8,441 bases of DNA from assembly GCA_025927935.1 (NCBI GenBank), contig JAICKM010000279.1, positions 1 through 8,441 on the forward strand. Direction: 5' to 3'. A program made the position numbers and the translations under genes. Below are positions 1 to 6,456 of this stretch, piece after piece; within the stretch, counting starts at the first letter, position 1; each line of letters starts with the position of its first letter. Under the pieces are notes generated by a model. The model was not told the origin of the DNA. It made no database searches and was given only the letters and a program-made list of their open reading frames with translations. The DNA comes from Chloroflexia bacterium (GTDB lineage: Bacteria; Chloroflexota; Chloroflexia; QHBQ01; JADMIH01).

Positions 1-2232
1 CATCATATCCAGGCCGAGCAGCAACGCCTTCTCATAGTGGTAGGCCAGCAAGTCACAGAACTCATCGACCCGGTCGCCCGCCTTGACCTCGATCCAGGAG
101 GCCACCCGCGCGTGTTCCTCGCCGCGCAGGGCCTTGGGCACGCTGATATAGGTCACGTCGCGAGTCAGCAGGTTGCGGAAACTATACTCGCGCTCGCCCG
201 CGAAGACGGGGCCGTTCCGTTCGACAATAAACTCACGCCGCTCCAGGTAGCGCAGCGACTCGGCGATGCCGGCAGGCGGCACCTGCGGGAACATCTCGCC
301 CAACGCCCCGGCCCAGAAGACGCGCCCCACCACGGAAGCGCCCTGCAACAGTCGCTTCTCGCCTTCCGGCAGGTCGTCCACCCGCGCGCCCACCAGGGCT
401 TGCACCGTGTCGGGGATATGCAGCGTCTCGACCGCCGCCACCAGCTTCCACTCGCCGTCCCGCTGCACGATCACCTGGGCGTCGATCAGCATGCGGATGA
501 TCTCTTCAAGGAAGAAGGGATTGCCCTCGGTTTTCGCCATGACCAGGTCGAGGAACGCGGCGGGCAGATCGGCGTCGGCCAGCAGATCGCGGACCAGGTG
601 GCGGCTGTGGTCCTCGCTCAGCGGCCCAATTGTAAGCTGGGTAAAGGCCGGGGCCGCCCGCGAGCGTGCGATCCACGCCTGGCCCGCGCCGCTCTCCCAC
701 AGCGCCGGGCGGGCCAGCGTGACGATCAAGATCGGATGATCGGGCAGCGTCTCACGCAGGTACTCGATAAATTCGAGCATGCTCTGGTCGGCCCATTGCA
801 AGTCTTCGACGGCCAGCACCAGCGGCGCCGCTTCGGCCTGGCGCGCGAAGAAACAGCGCAGCGACCAGAAGATCTCCGTGCGCACGGTATCCGGCTCGAC
901 ATCGACCGCGCGCAGCCCCAGCATGATGCCCAGCCAGTGGGCCACCACCTCGGCCTCCGAGGCCCCGGCCACCGCCCGGCGCACCAGCCGGCCAATCGGA
1001 TCGGCGGGGTCGCCCACGGATAGATCGCGGCCATCCGCCTGATCCACCACGACCCGCACGCCGGCCAGCAGTTTCTCGGCGGCGACCGGGCGCGGATCGT
1101 CGTCCAGGATGCCGCACTGCGCCTTGAGCATCTCGCCCAGGGCGCGGAACCCGGCGCCGGGGCCGTAGGGCTGCGCCCGGCCCTTGCGGAACGCGGGCGC
1201 CTGCGGCAAGCCGGACAGATACTTCTCCAATTCCCAGAGCAGACGCGACTTGCCGATCCCCGCCGGTCCCAGCAGCAAGACGTGATGCAGCCGCCGGTCG
1301 CGCACGACCTGGCCGTAGAGGTGCTTGAGTTGCGCGAATTCGGCGTCCCGGCCCACCAACCGGCTCTCGCGCCCGGTCAGGCGGCGGGCCTCCCCGCGGC
1401 GTGTGCGCACGTTGACCACTTCCCAGGCCGAGACGGGCTGCTCTTTGCCACGCACCTGCACATGGCCCCGCGAACGGTACTCGATCATGGCGTTGCTGGC
1501 CCGATAAGTCGCCTCGCCCACGACGATCTCGCCCGGCCCGGCGGTATGCTGGAGCCGCGCGGCCAGGTTTACAGGATCGCCCATGACCGTGTAGTCGATG
1601 TCCCGGCCCGCGGCCATGCGCCCGGCCAGCACTTCGCCGGTGTTGATGCCGATATGCAATTGCAGATCAATGCCGCGTGTCCGCTCCAGGTCGGCGCTGA
1701 GTTGGCGCATGGCGTGCTGCATCTCGATGGCACAGCGCACGGCGCGCTCCGGGTCGTCTTCGTGGGCGCGCGGGGCACCAAAGAGGGCCATGATGTTGTC
1801 GCCCAGGAATTTATCGACGTGGCCCTCGTAGCGCTCCACTTCGGCGGCCAGGCGGCGTAGCGTCAGGTCCATCACATGCTTGACTTCTTCGGGGTCCAGC
1901 CGCTCGGCCATGGTGGTGAAGCCCGAGATGTCGCCGAACAGGATAGTGACGACTTTGCGCTCGTCGATGGTCGGCACCAGGCGAGCCAACCCGCTCACCC
2001 CCGGCGGCTCGGCGGCGCCCCCCCCGCTCGTGCCCGCCGCGGGATCGATCCGGGCGGGCGCGGCGGCGGCCCCGACAAACAGGGCGCTGCCGCACTGGCC
2101 GCAGAAGCGCATCCCGGCGGCGTTGAGGAAGCTGCACACCGGGCAATCCAGGGGCACCGCCAGCCGCGCGCCACATTGGCCGCAGAAGCGCATCCCCGGC
2201 ACGTTCATGAAGTTACAGGATGGACATTGCAT
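1..2232 (-). CDS. Zinc-ribbon / class III adenylate cyclase / AAA ATPase signalling protein (C-terminus outside window)
   Basis: The frame is open for 744 codons from an ATG at 2232 to the window edge, so the C-terminus is missing. Two zinc ribbons open the protein (Cys3/Cys6 with Cys17/Cys20, then Cys30/Cys33 with Cys44/Cys47). A class III nucleotidyl cyclase domain follows at about residues 90-275. Its metal aspartates are Asp101 (FGDISGFT) and Asp145 (KFLGD), the purine-binding lysine is Lys141, and the transition-state residues are Asn222 and Arg226 (VNLAAR). Thr215 sits where many cyclases have Asp; the Lys/Thr pair is typical of class IIIb enzymes that make cAMP from ATP, as in soluble adenylyl cyclase. 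A P-loop (GPAGIGKS, 322-329) and Walker B (LVLAVEDLQWAD, 471-482) define an AAA/STAND ATPase, and TEGNPFFLEE (568-577) is usual in this group. TPR repeats commonly follow but would lie outside. I chose the first ATG because it keeps Cys3/Cys6. No Shine-Dalgarno is visible; heptamer repeats lie directly upstream. The protein is probably a cytosolic cAMP-signalling regulator; its input signal is unknown. Confidence 0.93.
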   Translation of the reverse strand, partial: MQCPSCNFMNVPGMRFCGQCGARLAVPLDCPVCSFLNAAGMRFCGQCGSALFVGAAAAPARIDPAAGTSGGGAAEPPGVSGLARLVPTIDERKVVTILFGDISGFTTMAERLDPEEVKHVMDLTLRRLAAEVERYEGHVDKFLGDNIMALFGAPRAHEDDPERAVRCAIEMQHAMRQLSADLERTRGIDLQLHIGINTGEVLAGRMAAGRDIDYTVMGDPVNLAARLQHTAGPGEIVVGEATYRASNAMIEYRSRGHVQVRGKEQPVSAWEVVNVRTRRGEARRLTGRESRLVGRDAEFAQLKHLYGQVVRDRRLHHVLLLGPAGIGKSRLLWELEKYLSGLPQAPAFRKGRAQPYGPGAGFRALGEMLKAQCGILDDDPRPVAAEKLLAGVRVVVDQADGRDLSVGDPADPIGRLVRRAVAGASEAEVVAHWLGIMLGLRAVDVEPDTVRTEIFWSLRCFFARQAEAAPLVLAVEDLQWADQSMLEFIEYLRETLPDHPILIVTLARPALWESGAGQAWIARSRAAPAFTQLTIGPLSEDHSRHLVRDLLADADLPAAFLDLVMAKTEGNPFFLEEIIRMLIDAQVIVQRDGEWKLVAAVETLHIPDTVQALVGARVDDLPEGEKRLLQGASVVGRVFWAGALGEMFPQVPPAGIAESLRYLERREFIVERNGPVFAGEREYSFRNLLTRDVTYISVPKALRGEEHARVASWIEVKAGDRVDEFCDLLAYHYEKALLLGLDMM

Positions 2233-2268
2233 ACGAGTGCTGAGTGCTGAGTGCTGAGTGCTGAGTGG
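2233..2268. repeat. GAGTGCT heptamer tandem array (left arm of hairpin)
   Basis: Four full copies of GAGTGCT run from 2235 to 2262, followed by a partial fifth (GAGTG). The array abuts the start codon of the cyclase gene. Its first 27 nt (2233-2259) are the exact reverse complement of 2353-2379, so the two arms can pair across a loop of about 93 nt. Heptamer tandem repeats between genes are known in several cyanobacteria and filamentous bacteria; a function here is not established. Confidence 0.9.
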
Positions 2269-2274
2269 CGACGG

Positions 2275-2317
2275 GTGACGAGTGTTGCGTATGGAGTGGA
2301 GACGAGTGACGAGTGTT
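2275..2317. repeat. Direct repeat of GTGACGAGTGTT
   Basis: The 12-mer GTGACGAGTGTT occurs at 2275-2286 and again at 2306-2317, inside the loop of the larger heptamer hairpin. A shorter inverted match, GAGACGAGT (2299-2307) against ACTCGTCTC (2333-2341), could form a nested stem. These words share GAGTG with the flanking heptamers, which suggests the whole 146-nt region grew by duplication and drift of one unit. No coding or conserved regulatory motif was recognised here. Confidence 0.75.
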
Positions 2318-2352
2318 ATCCGCTGACCGGCTACTCGTCTCTCTCCGTCTCT

Positions 2353-2379
2353 ACTCAGCACTCAGCACTCAGCACTCGT
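2353..2379. repeat. Inverted copy of the heptamer array (right arm of hairpin)
   Basis: ACTC followed by three AGCACTC units and GT. It is the exact reverse complement of 2233-2259 and reaches into the last base of the SpoVR stop codon (2379-2381 on the minus strand). A transcript continuing from spoVR toward the cyclase gene would fold it into a 27-bp stem. There is no T-run after the stem, so a classical intrinsic terminator is not supported, although attenuation, RNA stabilisation or processing remain possible. Confidence 0.88.
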
Positions 2380-5024
2380 CACAGTTCCGTGCGGGTGTTC
2401 TTCGTGCCGTCATACGAGAGCAGTACCCGGTCGCCTTCAACGATGGTTTCCAGATGCACCGGGCGCCCCCAGATCTGGTACATGTATTGCAAGGTCTTCT
2501 CGGCATACACCGTGTCGAGATCGCGGCCCTCGTGGCGATGGACCAGGTAGAGTTCGCGGCTGCGGCGATAATCCCCATCTTCCACCAGGATGGTCGGATT
2601 GCCGAAGTTGGTCATCTCGTTCAGCAGGCCGTCGCGGACTTTCTCCCAGTCTTTCTCCACGATCACCCACTCGTTGCCGTGACGTTCGTACAGATAGAGA
2701 TCGAGTTCGTCTACCAGCTCTTTGGTCAGATAGTTGCGCAGGAACGAGAGATCATTGTCCAGTTCGCGCACCTCGAAGATCTTGGCCCGTCCCTGGCCCG
2801 GTTGCGCGCCCCGCGCCTGTTGTTCCTGCGTCGGATGGTCCCAGCGGCGCTCGATATCCTCGAACAGCTTCAAGCCCAGGTGATACGGGTTGATGCTGCG
2901 CCGGTGCGGCGCCACGACCCCGGCGTTCAGATTGGCAAACTCCATCACCTCGTCGTCGGTCAACTCCAGTTCGCGCATGATGCGCGCGTGCCAGAAGGAG
3001 TTGTGGTTGACAAAGCCGTTCGCCACATAGCTGTGTTTGCTCTCAACCGTAATGTCGTACACGTCGTCCCAGCCCGACTCGATAGCCACGATGCGATCCG
3101 TGGTGTCTTCGCGCTTGAAGCGGGACCGCGCCTCGACGTAGTGGCGCAGGGCAACTTGTTTGCGCGGGAGCGCGAAGCCGATCTCGGCCAGGAACCGCGC
3201 GGCGGACGCGCCGGTGACTTCCAGGTGCGTGCAGCCGTCCCGCTTCGGGCGCTGGGTGGACAGGATGCCGTAGTTCAGGAGGATGATCTGCACGCCGCGG
3301 ATCAGCGATTCGCTGCTGGACACCAGGCGGATGCCTTCCGCTCCGGCGTAGGCGTCGGCGTCGAAGTAGCCGCGCAAGAAGGCCGACATCACCGGCTTGG
3401 GCGAACGCAAGATGGTGGGCGGGATCGCCTTGGCGGGCGCTTTGGCCTGGGGGTCGATACCCAGGCCGGTCAGCCAGTCCAGCAGGTCACGGGAATGGAC
3501 GTTAATCCGCCAGCGCCCGCCGGCCGCGGTGGCGTCCCAGACCGCAGTCGGGGTTAGGCCCAGCGTGGCCGGGATGAGCGCCAGCAACTCCTCGCGCAGG
3601 TCCGCATCGCCGGTGGTGAAGCAAATCCCCGACTTCGTCCAGTTGCCGTCACCGATGAAGTAGCCCAGGAGCCAGGCCATATCCGCGCCAAGAGTCTGGG
3701 GCACCTGCAAGGTGGATCGGGTCGGTCGCACTTTCCCGGTCATGCCTTGCTGATAGCCGGTCGTCTCCAGCACCCGCGCGATGGTTTCGCCGTTCTCCGT
3801 GCGCCGGCCCTGCATATGACGCATCACCGTCCAGACCGACACTCCGGCCTCCGCCGCGACGGTCGTCAGAGTCGTGCTGGGCACCGCTTGGACGAAGCCG
3901 CAGGGTTGTTCGGTCGCGGGCCAGATATCGGCGCCCGCGTCGAGGGTCACCCGGTCGCCGATCTGCAGGTCGCACAGGGGCGCCCAGCTACCATCGGCCA
4001 GCCGCAGACGATGCTGGTGGGCGCCCTCAATCGAGAGGCCGCGCCGGGTGCGGATGCGGATGGTCGGCACCATCCGCTCGCAGTGGTGATCGGTGATGGA
4101 ATAGAGTTGCCCGGCGCCGCCCGCGGCGACGCGCATGTTGTCACGCGCGGCATAGACCTGGTCAAAGCGCATAAAGCCCCGCTCGGTCAAGAGCAGCGAG
4201 TCGCCGGTCGCGCAGGCCCAGCCCTCGTTCATGATCTTGGTCTGCATCTGGGGCACGAAATAGAGCATCTCCTGGCGCACAATGTCGAGCACGTCGCGCT
4301 GCCAGTCGGCGAGATCGGGCGCGTGCTCGATGAGGAAGCGCATGATGTCCTTTTCGGGTTCCGCCGGGATGCGGGTGGGGAGCAGGCTGGCTTTTTCCTT
4401 TTCCCGCGCGACGCGCTCGCGTTCCGTCGCGGCGTCCTCGCCCAAGTCCCACAGGTCCTCGAAGCCGCTGCTGGGGGCGCGGCGCGGCTCGCGCGGCTCA
4501 TCGCTATTGGCGCCCCGGCGGAAACGCAAATGGGGGTCGATATGTTCCTGAATGGACAAGGCGGCATCCAGGAACACTTCGACGGCGTGCGTGCCGTACA
4601 GGAACTCGTACTTGCGGATGCGCTCGGCATGGAGGCTCGTCGTGTCCACCATGGAGCGGTTGGTGCGGTCGAAGTAGGCGTTATGCTTGAAGAAGTCGGT
4701 ATGGCCGAGCACGTGGGCGATGACCAGCTTGTTCTGCAGCACCGTGTTGGCCTCCATGAGGAAGGCAAACGACGGGTTCGAGTTGATCACCATCTCGTAG
4801 ATTTTGCTGAGGCCGTAATCGTACTGGGTCTTCATGCGGTAATAGCCCTTACCGAAGGACCAGTGCGAGAAGCGACCGGGCAGGCCATAGGCGCCGAACT
4901 CGTACATGATCGTCGCCGGGACGAGCTCGAAGTGGGTGGGAAACGGGTCCAGGTCGAAGCGCCGGGCGAGATCCCAGATCTCGGTCATGGCTGCTTCGAG
5001 CGCGCCGATCATTTCGGTGTCCAT
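2379..5024 (-). CDS. spoVR: SpoVR family protein interrupted by an intein
   Basis: This 881-residue precursor is a SpoVR/YcgB-family protein with a 405-residue intein (residues 271-675). Removing it leaves 476 residues, a normal length for the family. The N-extein has the family's early region (HFELVPATIMYEFGAYG from 31), the His-x3-His motif AHVLGH (103-108) and MNEGWA (265-270). The C-extein resumes with SFWHARIM (676-683) and continues through NPYHLGLKLFEDIERRWD and KNTRTEL at the end. Named for a spore cortex role in Bacillus subtilis, SpoVR also occurs in non-sporulating bacteria with YhbH/YeaH and PrkA, where its biochemistry is unclear; the HxxxH plus NEGWA pattern suggests a metal site, which is inference. 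The ATG at 5024 is preceded by AGGA at 5032-5035, seven nt away, and lies 13 nt after yhbH, so the two are probably one operon. Activity should depend on splicing. Confidence 0.95.
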   Translation of the reverse strand: MDTEMIGALEAAMTEIWDLARRFDLDPFPTHFELVPATIMYEFGAYGLPGRFSHWSFGKGYYRMKTQYDYGLSKIYEMVINSNPSFAFLMEANTVLQNKLVIAHVLGHTDFFKHNAYFDRTNRSMVDTTSLHAERIRKYEFLYGTHAVEVFLDAALSIQEHIDPHLRFRRGANSDEPREPRRAPSSGFEDLWDLGEDAATERERVAREKEKASLLPTRIPAEPEKDIMRFLIEHAPDLADWQRDVLDIVRQEMLYFVPQMQTKIMNEGWACATGDSLLLTERGFMRFDQVYAARDNMRVAAGGAGQLYSITDHHCERMVPTIRIRTRRGLSIEGAHQHRLRLADGSWAPLCDLQIGDRVTLDAGADIWPATEQPCGFVQAVPSTTLTTVAAEAGVSVWTVMRHMQGRRTENGETIARVLETTGYQQGMTGKVRPTRSTLQVPQTLGADMAWLLGYFIGDGNWTKSGICFTTGDADLREELLALIPATLGLTPTAVWDATAAGGRWRINVHSRDLLDWLTGLGIDPQAKAPAKAIPPTILRSPKPVMSAFLRGYFDADAYAGAEGIRLVSSSESLIRGVQIILLNYGILSTQRPKRDGCTHLEVTGASAARFLAEIGFALPRKQVALRHYVEARSRFKREDTTDRIVAIESGWDDVYDITVESKHSYVANGFVNHNSFWHARIMRELELTDDEVMEFANLNAGVVAPHRRSINPYHLGLKLFEDIERRWDHPTQEQQARGAQPGQGRAKIFEVRELDNDLSFLRNYLTKELVDELDLYLYERHGNEWVIVEKDWEKVRDGLLNEMTNFGNPTILVEDGDYRRSRELYLVHRHEGRDLDTVYAEKTLQYMYQIWGRPVHLETIVEGDRVLLSYDGTKNTRTEL
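3000..4214 (-). other. Intein with LAGLIDADG (DOD) homing endonuclease and LacI-like HTH insert, in SpoVR
   Basis: The intein begins at Cys271 (block A, CATGDSLLLTERG) and ends VNHN at Asn675, with Ser676 as the +1 nucleophile; His674 is the penultimate histidine. Block B is GLSIEGAHQHRLRL with His338, but its usual Thr is Ala335. Block F is VYDITVESKHSYVANG with Asp657 and His664. The endonuclease has block C LLGYFIGDG (452-460, Asp459), block D KAIPPTI (Lys532), block E LRGYFDADA (550-558, Asp557) and a block H-like SESLIRGVQIILLNYGI. Both catalytic aspartates are present, so the enzyme looks intact. Residues 384-427 (3744-3875), between splicing and endonuclease regions, read as a LacI-type helix-turn-helix with AAEAGVSVWTVMRHMQG. 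Base composition looks like that of the exteins by eye. Splicing would be standard class 1 (Cys1, Asn/Ser). Homing activity is inferred from motifs only. Confidence 0.95.
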
Positions 5025-5031
5025 CGCGGAG

Positions 5032-5035
5032 TCCT
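5032..5035 (-). promoter_or_regulatory. Ribosome binding site of spoVR
   Basis: On the minus strand AGGA lies seven nt before the ATG at 5024. It sits in the 13-nt gap after the yhbH stop codon (TAG, 5038-5040), which supports this start and translation from a shared yhbH-spoVR mRNA. Confidence 0.65.
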
Positions 5036-5037
5036 GT

Positions 5038-6234
5038 CTACGGCGTGGCTGCCTGGCGCTCGGTAAAAAACTTTTTGAGCGCCGGGTAGACTTCCTTCTT
5101 GTCGCTAATGGTCACCGCGACGAACTTCGGGTCGCGGATCTTGTTGTAGGCCGACATCAGCGTGCTGGTCGAGCCGCGGTAGCCCTCGCGGATTTCGCCG
5201 TAGCCGAAGAGGTTGCAGACGGCCATCAGCTTGTTGACCAGTTGCACGCAGAGGTCGTTGTCCCAGGGCAGGTTGTCGCCGTCCGAGAAATGGAAGGGAT
5301 AGATGTTCCACTCGCTGGGCGGGAAGCGCTCGTTGATAATATGCAAGGCCAGGTCGTAGGCCGACGAGACCTGGGTGCCGCCACTTTCGCCGCGGTGGAA
5401 GAACTCTTCCTCGGTGACTTCCTTGGCCTCGGTATGGTGGCTGATGAAGACGATGCGCACGTTCTGGTACTTGGTCCGCAGGAAGCGCACCATCCAGAAG
5501 TAGAACGACCGGGCGATGTATTTCTCGAACTCGCCCATGGACCCCGAAACGTCCATCATGGCTATCACGACGGCGTTGGACTGGTACTCGATGCGCTGGT
5601 CCCAGGTCTTGAAGCGCAGATCGTCGGGCAGCACGTCGTGGAAGTGGGGATCGCCCTTCGCGGCGTTGCGTTTGATGTTCTCTTTGATGGTGCGCCGTTT
5701 GTCGAGGTTGGGCAAGATGCCGTTGCGGCGAATATCGACAAACTGGACGGCTTCGGTTTCCAGCTCTTGCTGGCGCTTTTCGGCCAGGTTGGGCAGGCCC
5801 AGGTCCTGGAAGATCATGGCCGCCAGTTCGTCGATACTGATCTCGGCCTCGTAGTAGTCGGTGCCGGGGCTGTCGCCCGCTTCGCCCGGCCCCTGGCCGG
5901 GCCGGCCCTTGCCGCGCGGATTGCCGGCCTGGCCGATCACGTCGCCCACCTGCGAGTCGCCGTCCCCGGCGCCCGTGTGTTTGCCGCTGGAGTAATCGAA
6001 GCGGAAGCGATACTCGTCGAGCGAGCGGATCGGCACCTTGATCGTCTTTTGCCCGTCGGACAGGATGATGCTTTCCTCGCTGACGATCTGGCCGAGGTTT
6101 TTGCGCACCGCCTCCTTGATTTTCTCCTGGTGGCGTTGCTGGTCGGCCGGCCCCTTGCGGTGCAGCGACCAGTCGTGCTGCCCGATCGACATCATCGGCA
6201 GGCGGGATTCGGGTTGTTGCTCGTCATTCGCCAT
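5038..6234 (-). CDS. yhbH: YhbH/YeaH family (DUF444, UPF0229) protein with vWA-like domain
   Basis: This 398-residue protein matches the YhbH/YeaH (DUF444) family in length and layout. The N-terminus has the basic, Gln-rich RHQEKIKEAVRKNLGQIVSEESIILSDGQKTIKVPIRSLDEYRFRFD segment spread over residues 34-80 in family order. A Gly/Pro/Asp-rich linker follows (84-125). A von Willebrand A-type domain starts near 220, with the MIDAS motif DVSGSM at 228-233, Thr287 in SGGTQVSSAYDLA and Asp318 in HFSDGD. No signal peptide or membrane segment is visible, so it is cytosolic. In known operons YhbH/YeaH lies between PrkA kinase (YeaG) and SpoVR (YcgB) and is linked to sporulation or stationary-phase stress; its direct role is poorly defined. 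The ATG at 6234 follows AAGGA at 6243-6247 with eight nt spacing. spoVR follows 13 nt downstream. prkA is not found upstream within the window. Confidence 0.94.
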   Translation of the reverse strand: MANDEQQPESRLPMMSIGQHDWSLHRKGPADQQRHQEKIKEAVRKNLGQIVSEESIILSDGQKTIKVPIRSLDEYRFRFDYSSGKHTGAGDGDSQVGDVIGQAGNPRGKGRPGQGPGEAGDSPGTDYYEAEISIDELAAMIFQDLGLPNLAEKRQQELETEAVQFVDIRRNGILPNLDKRRTIKENIKRNAAKGDPHFHDVLPDDLRFKTWDQRIEYQSNAVVIAMMDVSGSMGEFEKYIARSFYFWMVRFLRTKYQNVRIVFISHHTEAKEVTEEEFFHRGESGGTQVSSAYDLALHIINERFPPSEWNIYPFHFSDGDNLPWDNDLCVQLVNKLMAVCNLFGYGEIREGYRGSTSTLMSAYNKIRDPKFVAVTISDKKEVYPALKKFFTERQAATP

Positions 6235-6242
6235 GGTTCCCG

Positions 6243-6247
6243 TCCTT
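6243..6247 (-). promoter_or_regulatory. Ribosome binding site of yhbH
   Basis: AAGGA on the minus strand, eight nt before the ATG at 6234. It is the only good Shine-Dalgarno near this start. The AGTGGTC heptamer array begins just four nt further upstream (6251), so the repeats would lie in the 5' leader or promoter region of the operon. Confidence 0.75.
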
Positions 6248-6250
6248 ACG

Positions 6251-6280
6251 AGTGGTCAGTGGTCAGTGGTCGGTGGTCAG
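6251..6280. repeat. AGTGGTC heptamer tandem array with inverted copy at 6344-6360
   Basis: Three copies of AGTGGTC are followed by GGTGGTC and AG. Bases 6258-6274 are the exact reverse complement of 6344-6360 (17 nt), so the arms can pair and enclose the palindrome at 6308-6339. The array lies immediately upstream of the yhbH ribosome binding site. It has the same 7-nt period and the same array-plus-inverted-copy plan as the repeat on the other side of the yhbH-spoVR operon, though the unit differs. Confidence 0.9.
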
Positions 6281-6307
6281 TAGTAAGTATGACTGCTGGG
6301 GCTGGGT

Positions 6308-6339
6308 CTAAGTGCCGGGTGAATTCACCCGGCACTTAG
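6308..6339. repeat. Perfect 32-nt palindrome upstream of yhbH
   Basis: The half-site CTAAGTGCCGGGTGAA is followed at once by its exact reverse complement, giving 16 bp of perfect symmetry with no spacer. It lies inside the heptamer inverted repeat (6258-6274 with 6344-6360). The region is divergent within this window, between yhbH on the minus strand and the IS transposase on the plus strand, so it does not terminate either gene. It could be an operator, a mobile REP-like hairpin, or the former terminator of a gene displaced by the IS. No protein binding is shown by the sequence. Confidence 0.92.
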
Positions 6340-6362
6340 CATTACCGACCACTGACCACTAG

Positions 6363-6379
6363 ATAACATTCACAATAGT
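6363..6379 (+). repeat. Left terminal inverted repeat of the IS
   Basis: Sixteen bases (6364-6379, TAACATTCACAATAGT) match the right end exactly in reverse complement. The TTCACA inside it also serves as the likely -35 box of the transposase promoter, so a transposase binding its ends could repress its own gene. Confidence 0.85.
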
Positions 6380-6397
6380 AGTCGGATCCGGTATATT
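6369..6397 (+). promoter_or_regulatory. Transposase promoter with -35 inside the terminal repeat
   Basis: TTCACA (6369-6374) and TATATT (6392-6397) are separated by exactly 17 nt, each one base away from the sigma-70-type consensus. Transcription would begin near 6404 and give a leader of about 50 nt before the ATG at 6457. The leader carries GGAGG at 6440-6444, 12 nt from the ATG, which is a rather long spacing. Confidence 0.55.
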
Positions 6398-6456
6398 GGT
6401 GCCATAAGGATCACCTACTCGGTTCGTACCCTTGCCTACGGAGGTTGCCGCCCGCC

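Noticed and set aside
37..1023. 328-codon plus-strand open frame
   Set aside because: It lies antisense to the cyclase/ATPase frame, which has clear P-loop, Walker B and cyclase motifs. Its protein is His/Arg/Gln-rich with no recognisable domain, as expected for a shadow of GC-rich coding DNA.
2233..2379. Possible CRISPR array in the repeated intergenic region
   Set aside because: The repeat period is 7 nt with no spacers, and the units are in inverted arms; no cas gene is near.
2233..2379. Rho-independent terminator after spoVR
   Set aside because: A strong stem is possible but the loop is about 93 nt and no T-run follows on the transcribed strand.
2313..3557. 414-codon plus-strand open frame
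   Set aside because: Antisense to spoVR and its intein; it begins inside the heptamer repeats and shows no domain.
2379..5024. Two genes (split SpoVR) flanking an unrelated gene
   Set aside because: The frame is continuous for 881 codons, and the junction residues (Ala270-Cys271 and Asn675-Ser676) match intein ends exactly, so a single spliced precursor is the better explanation.
3747..5066. 439-codon plus-strand open frame
   Set aside because: Antisense to spoVR, with no recognisable motif; the minus-strand frame has every intein and SpoVR block.
4906..6339. 477-codon plus-strand open frame
   Set aside because: Antisense to yhbH, crosses the palindrome, and lacks family similarity; yhbH on the other strand has a clear MIDAS motif and ribosome binding site.
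6308..6339. Terminator of yhbH or of the transposase
   Set aside because: It lies upstream of both genes, which diverge from this region, so it cannot end either transcript.
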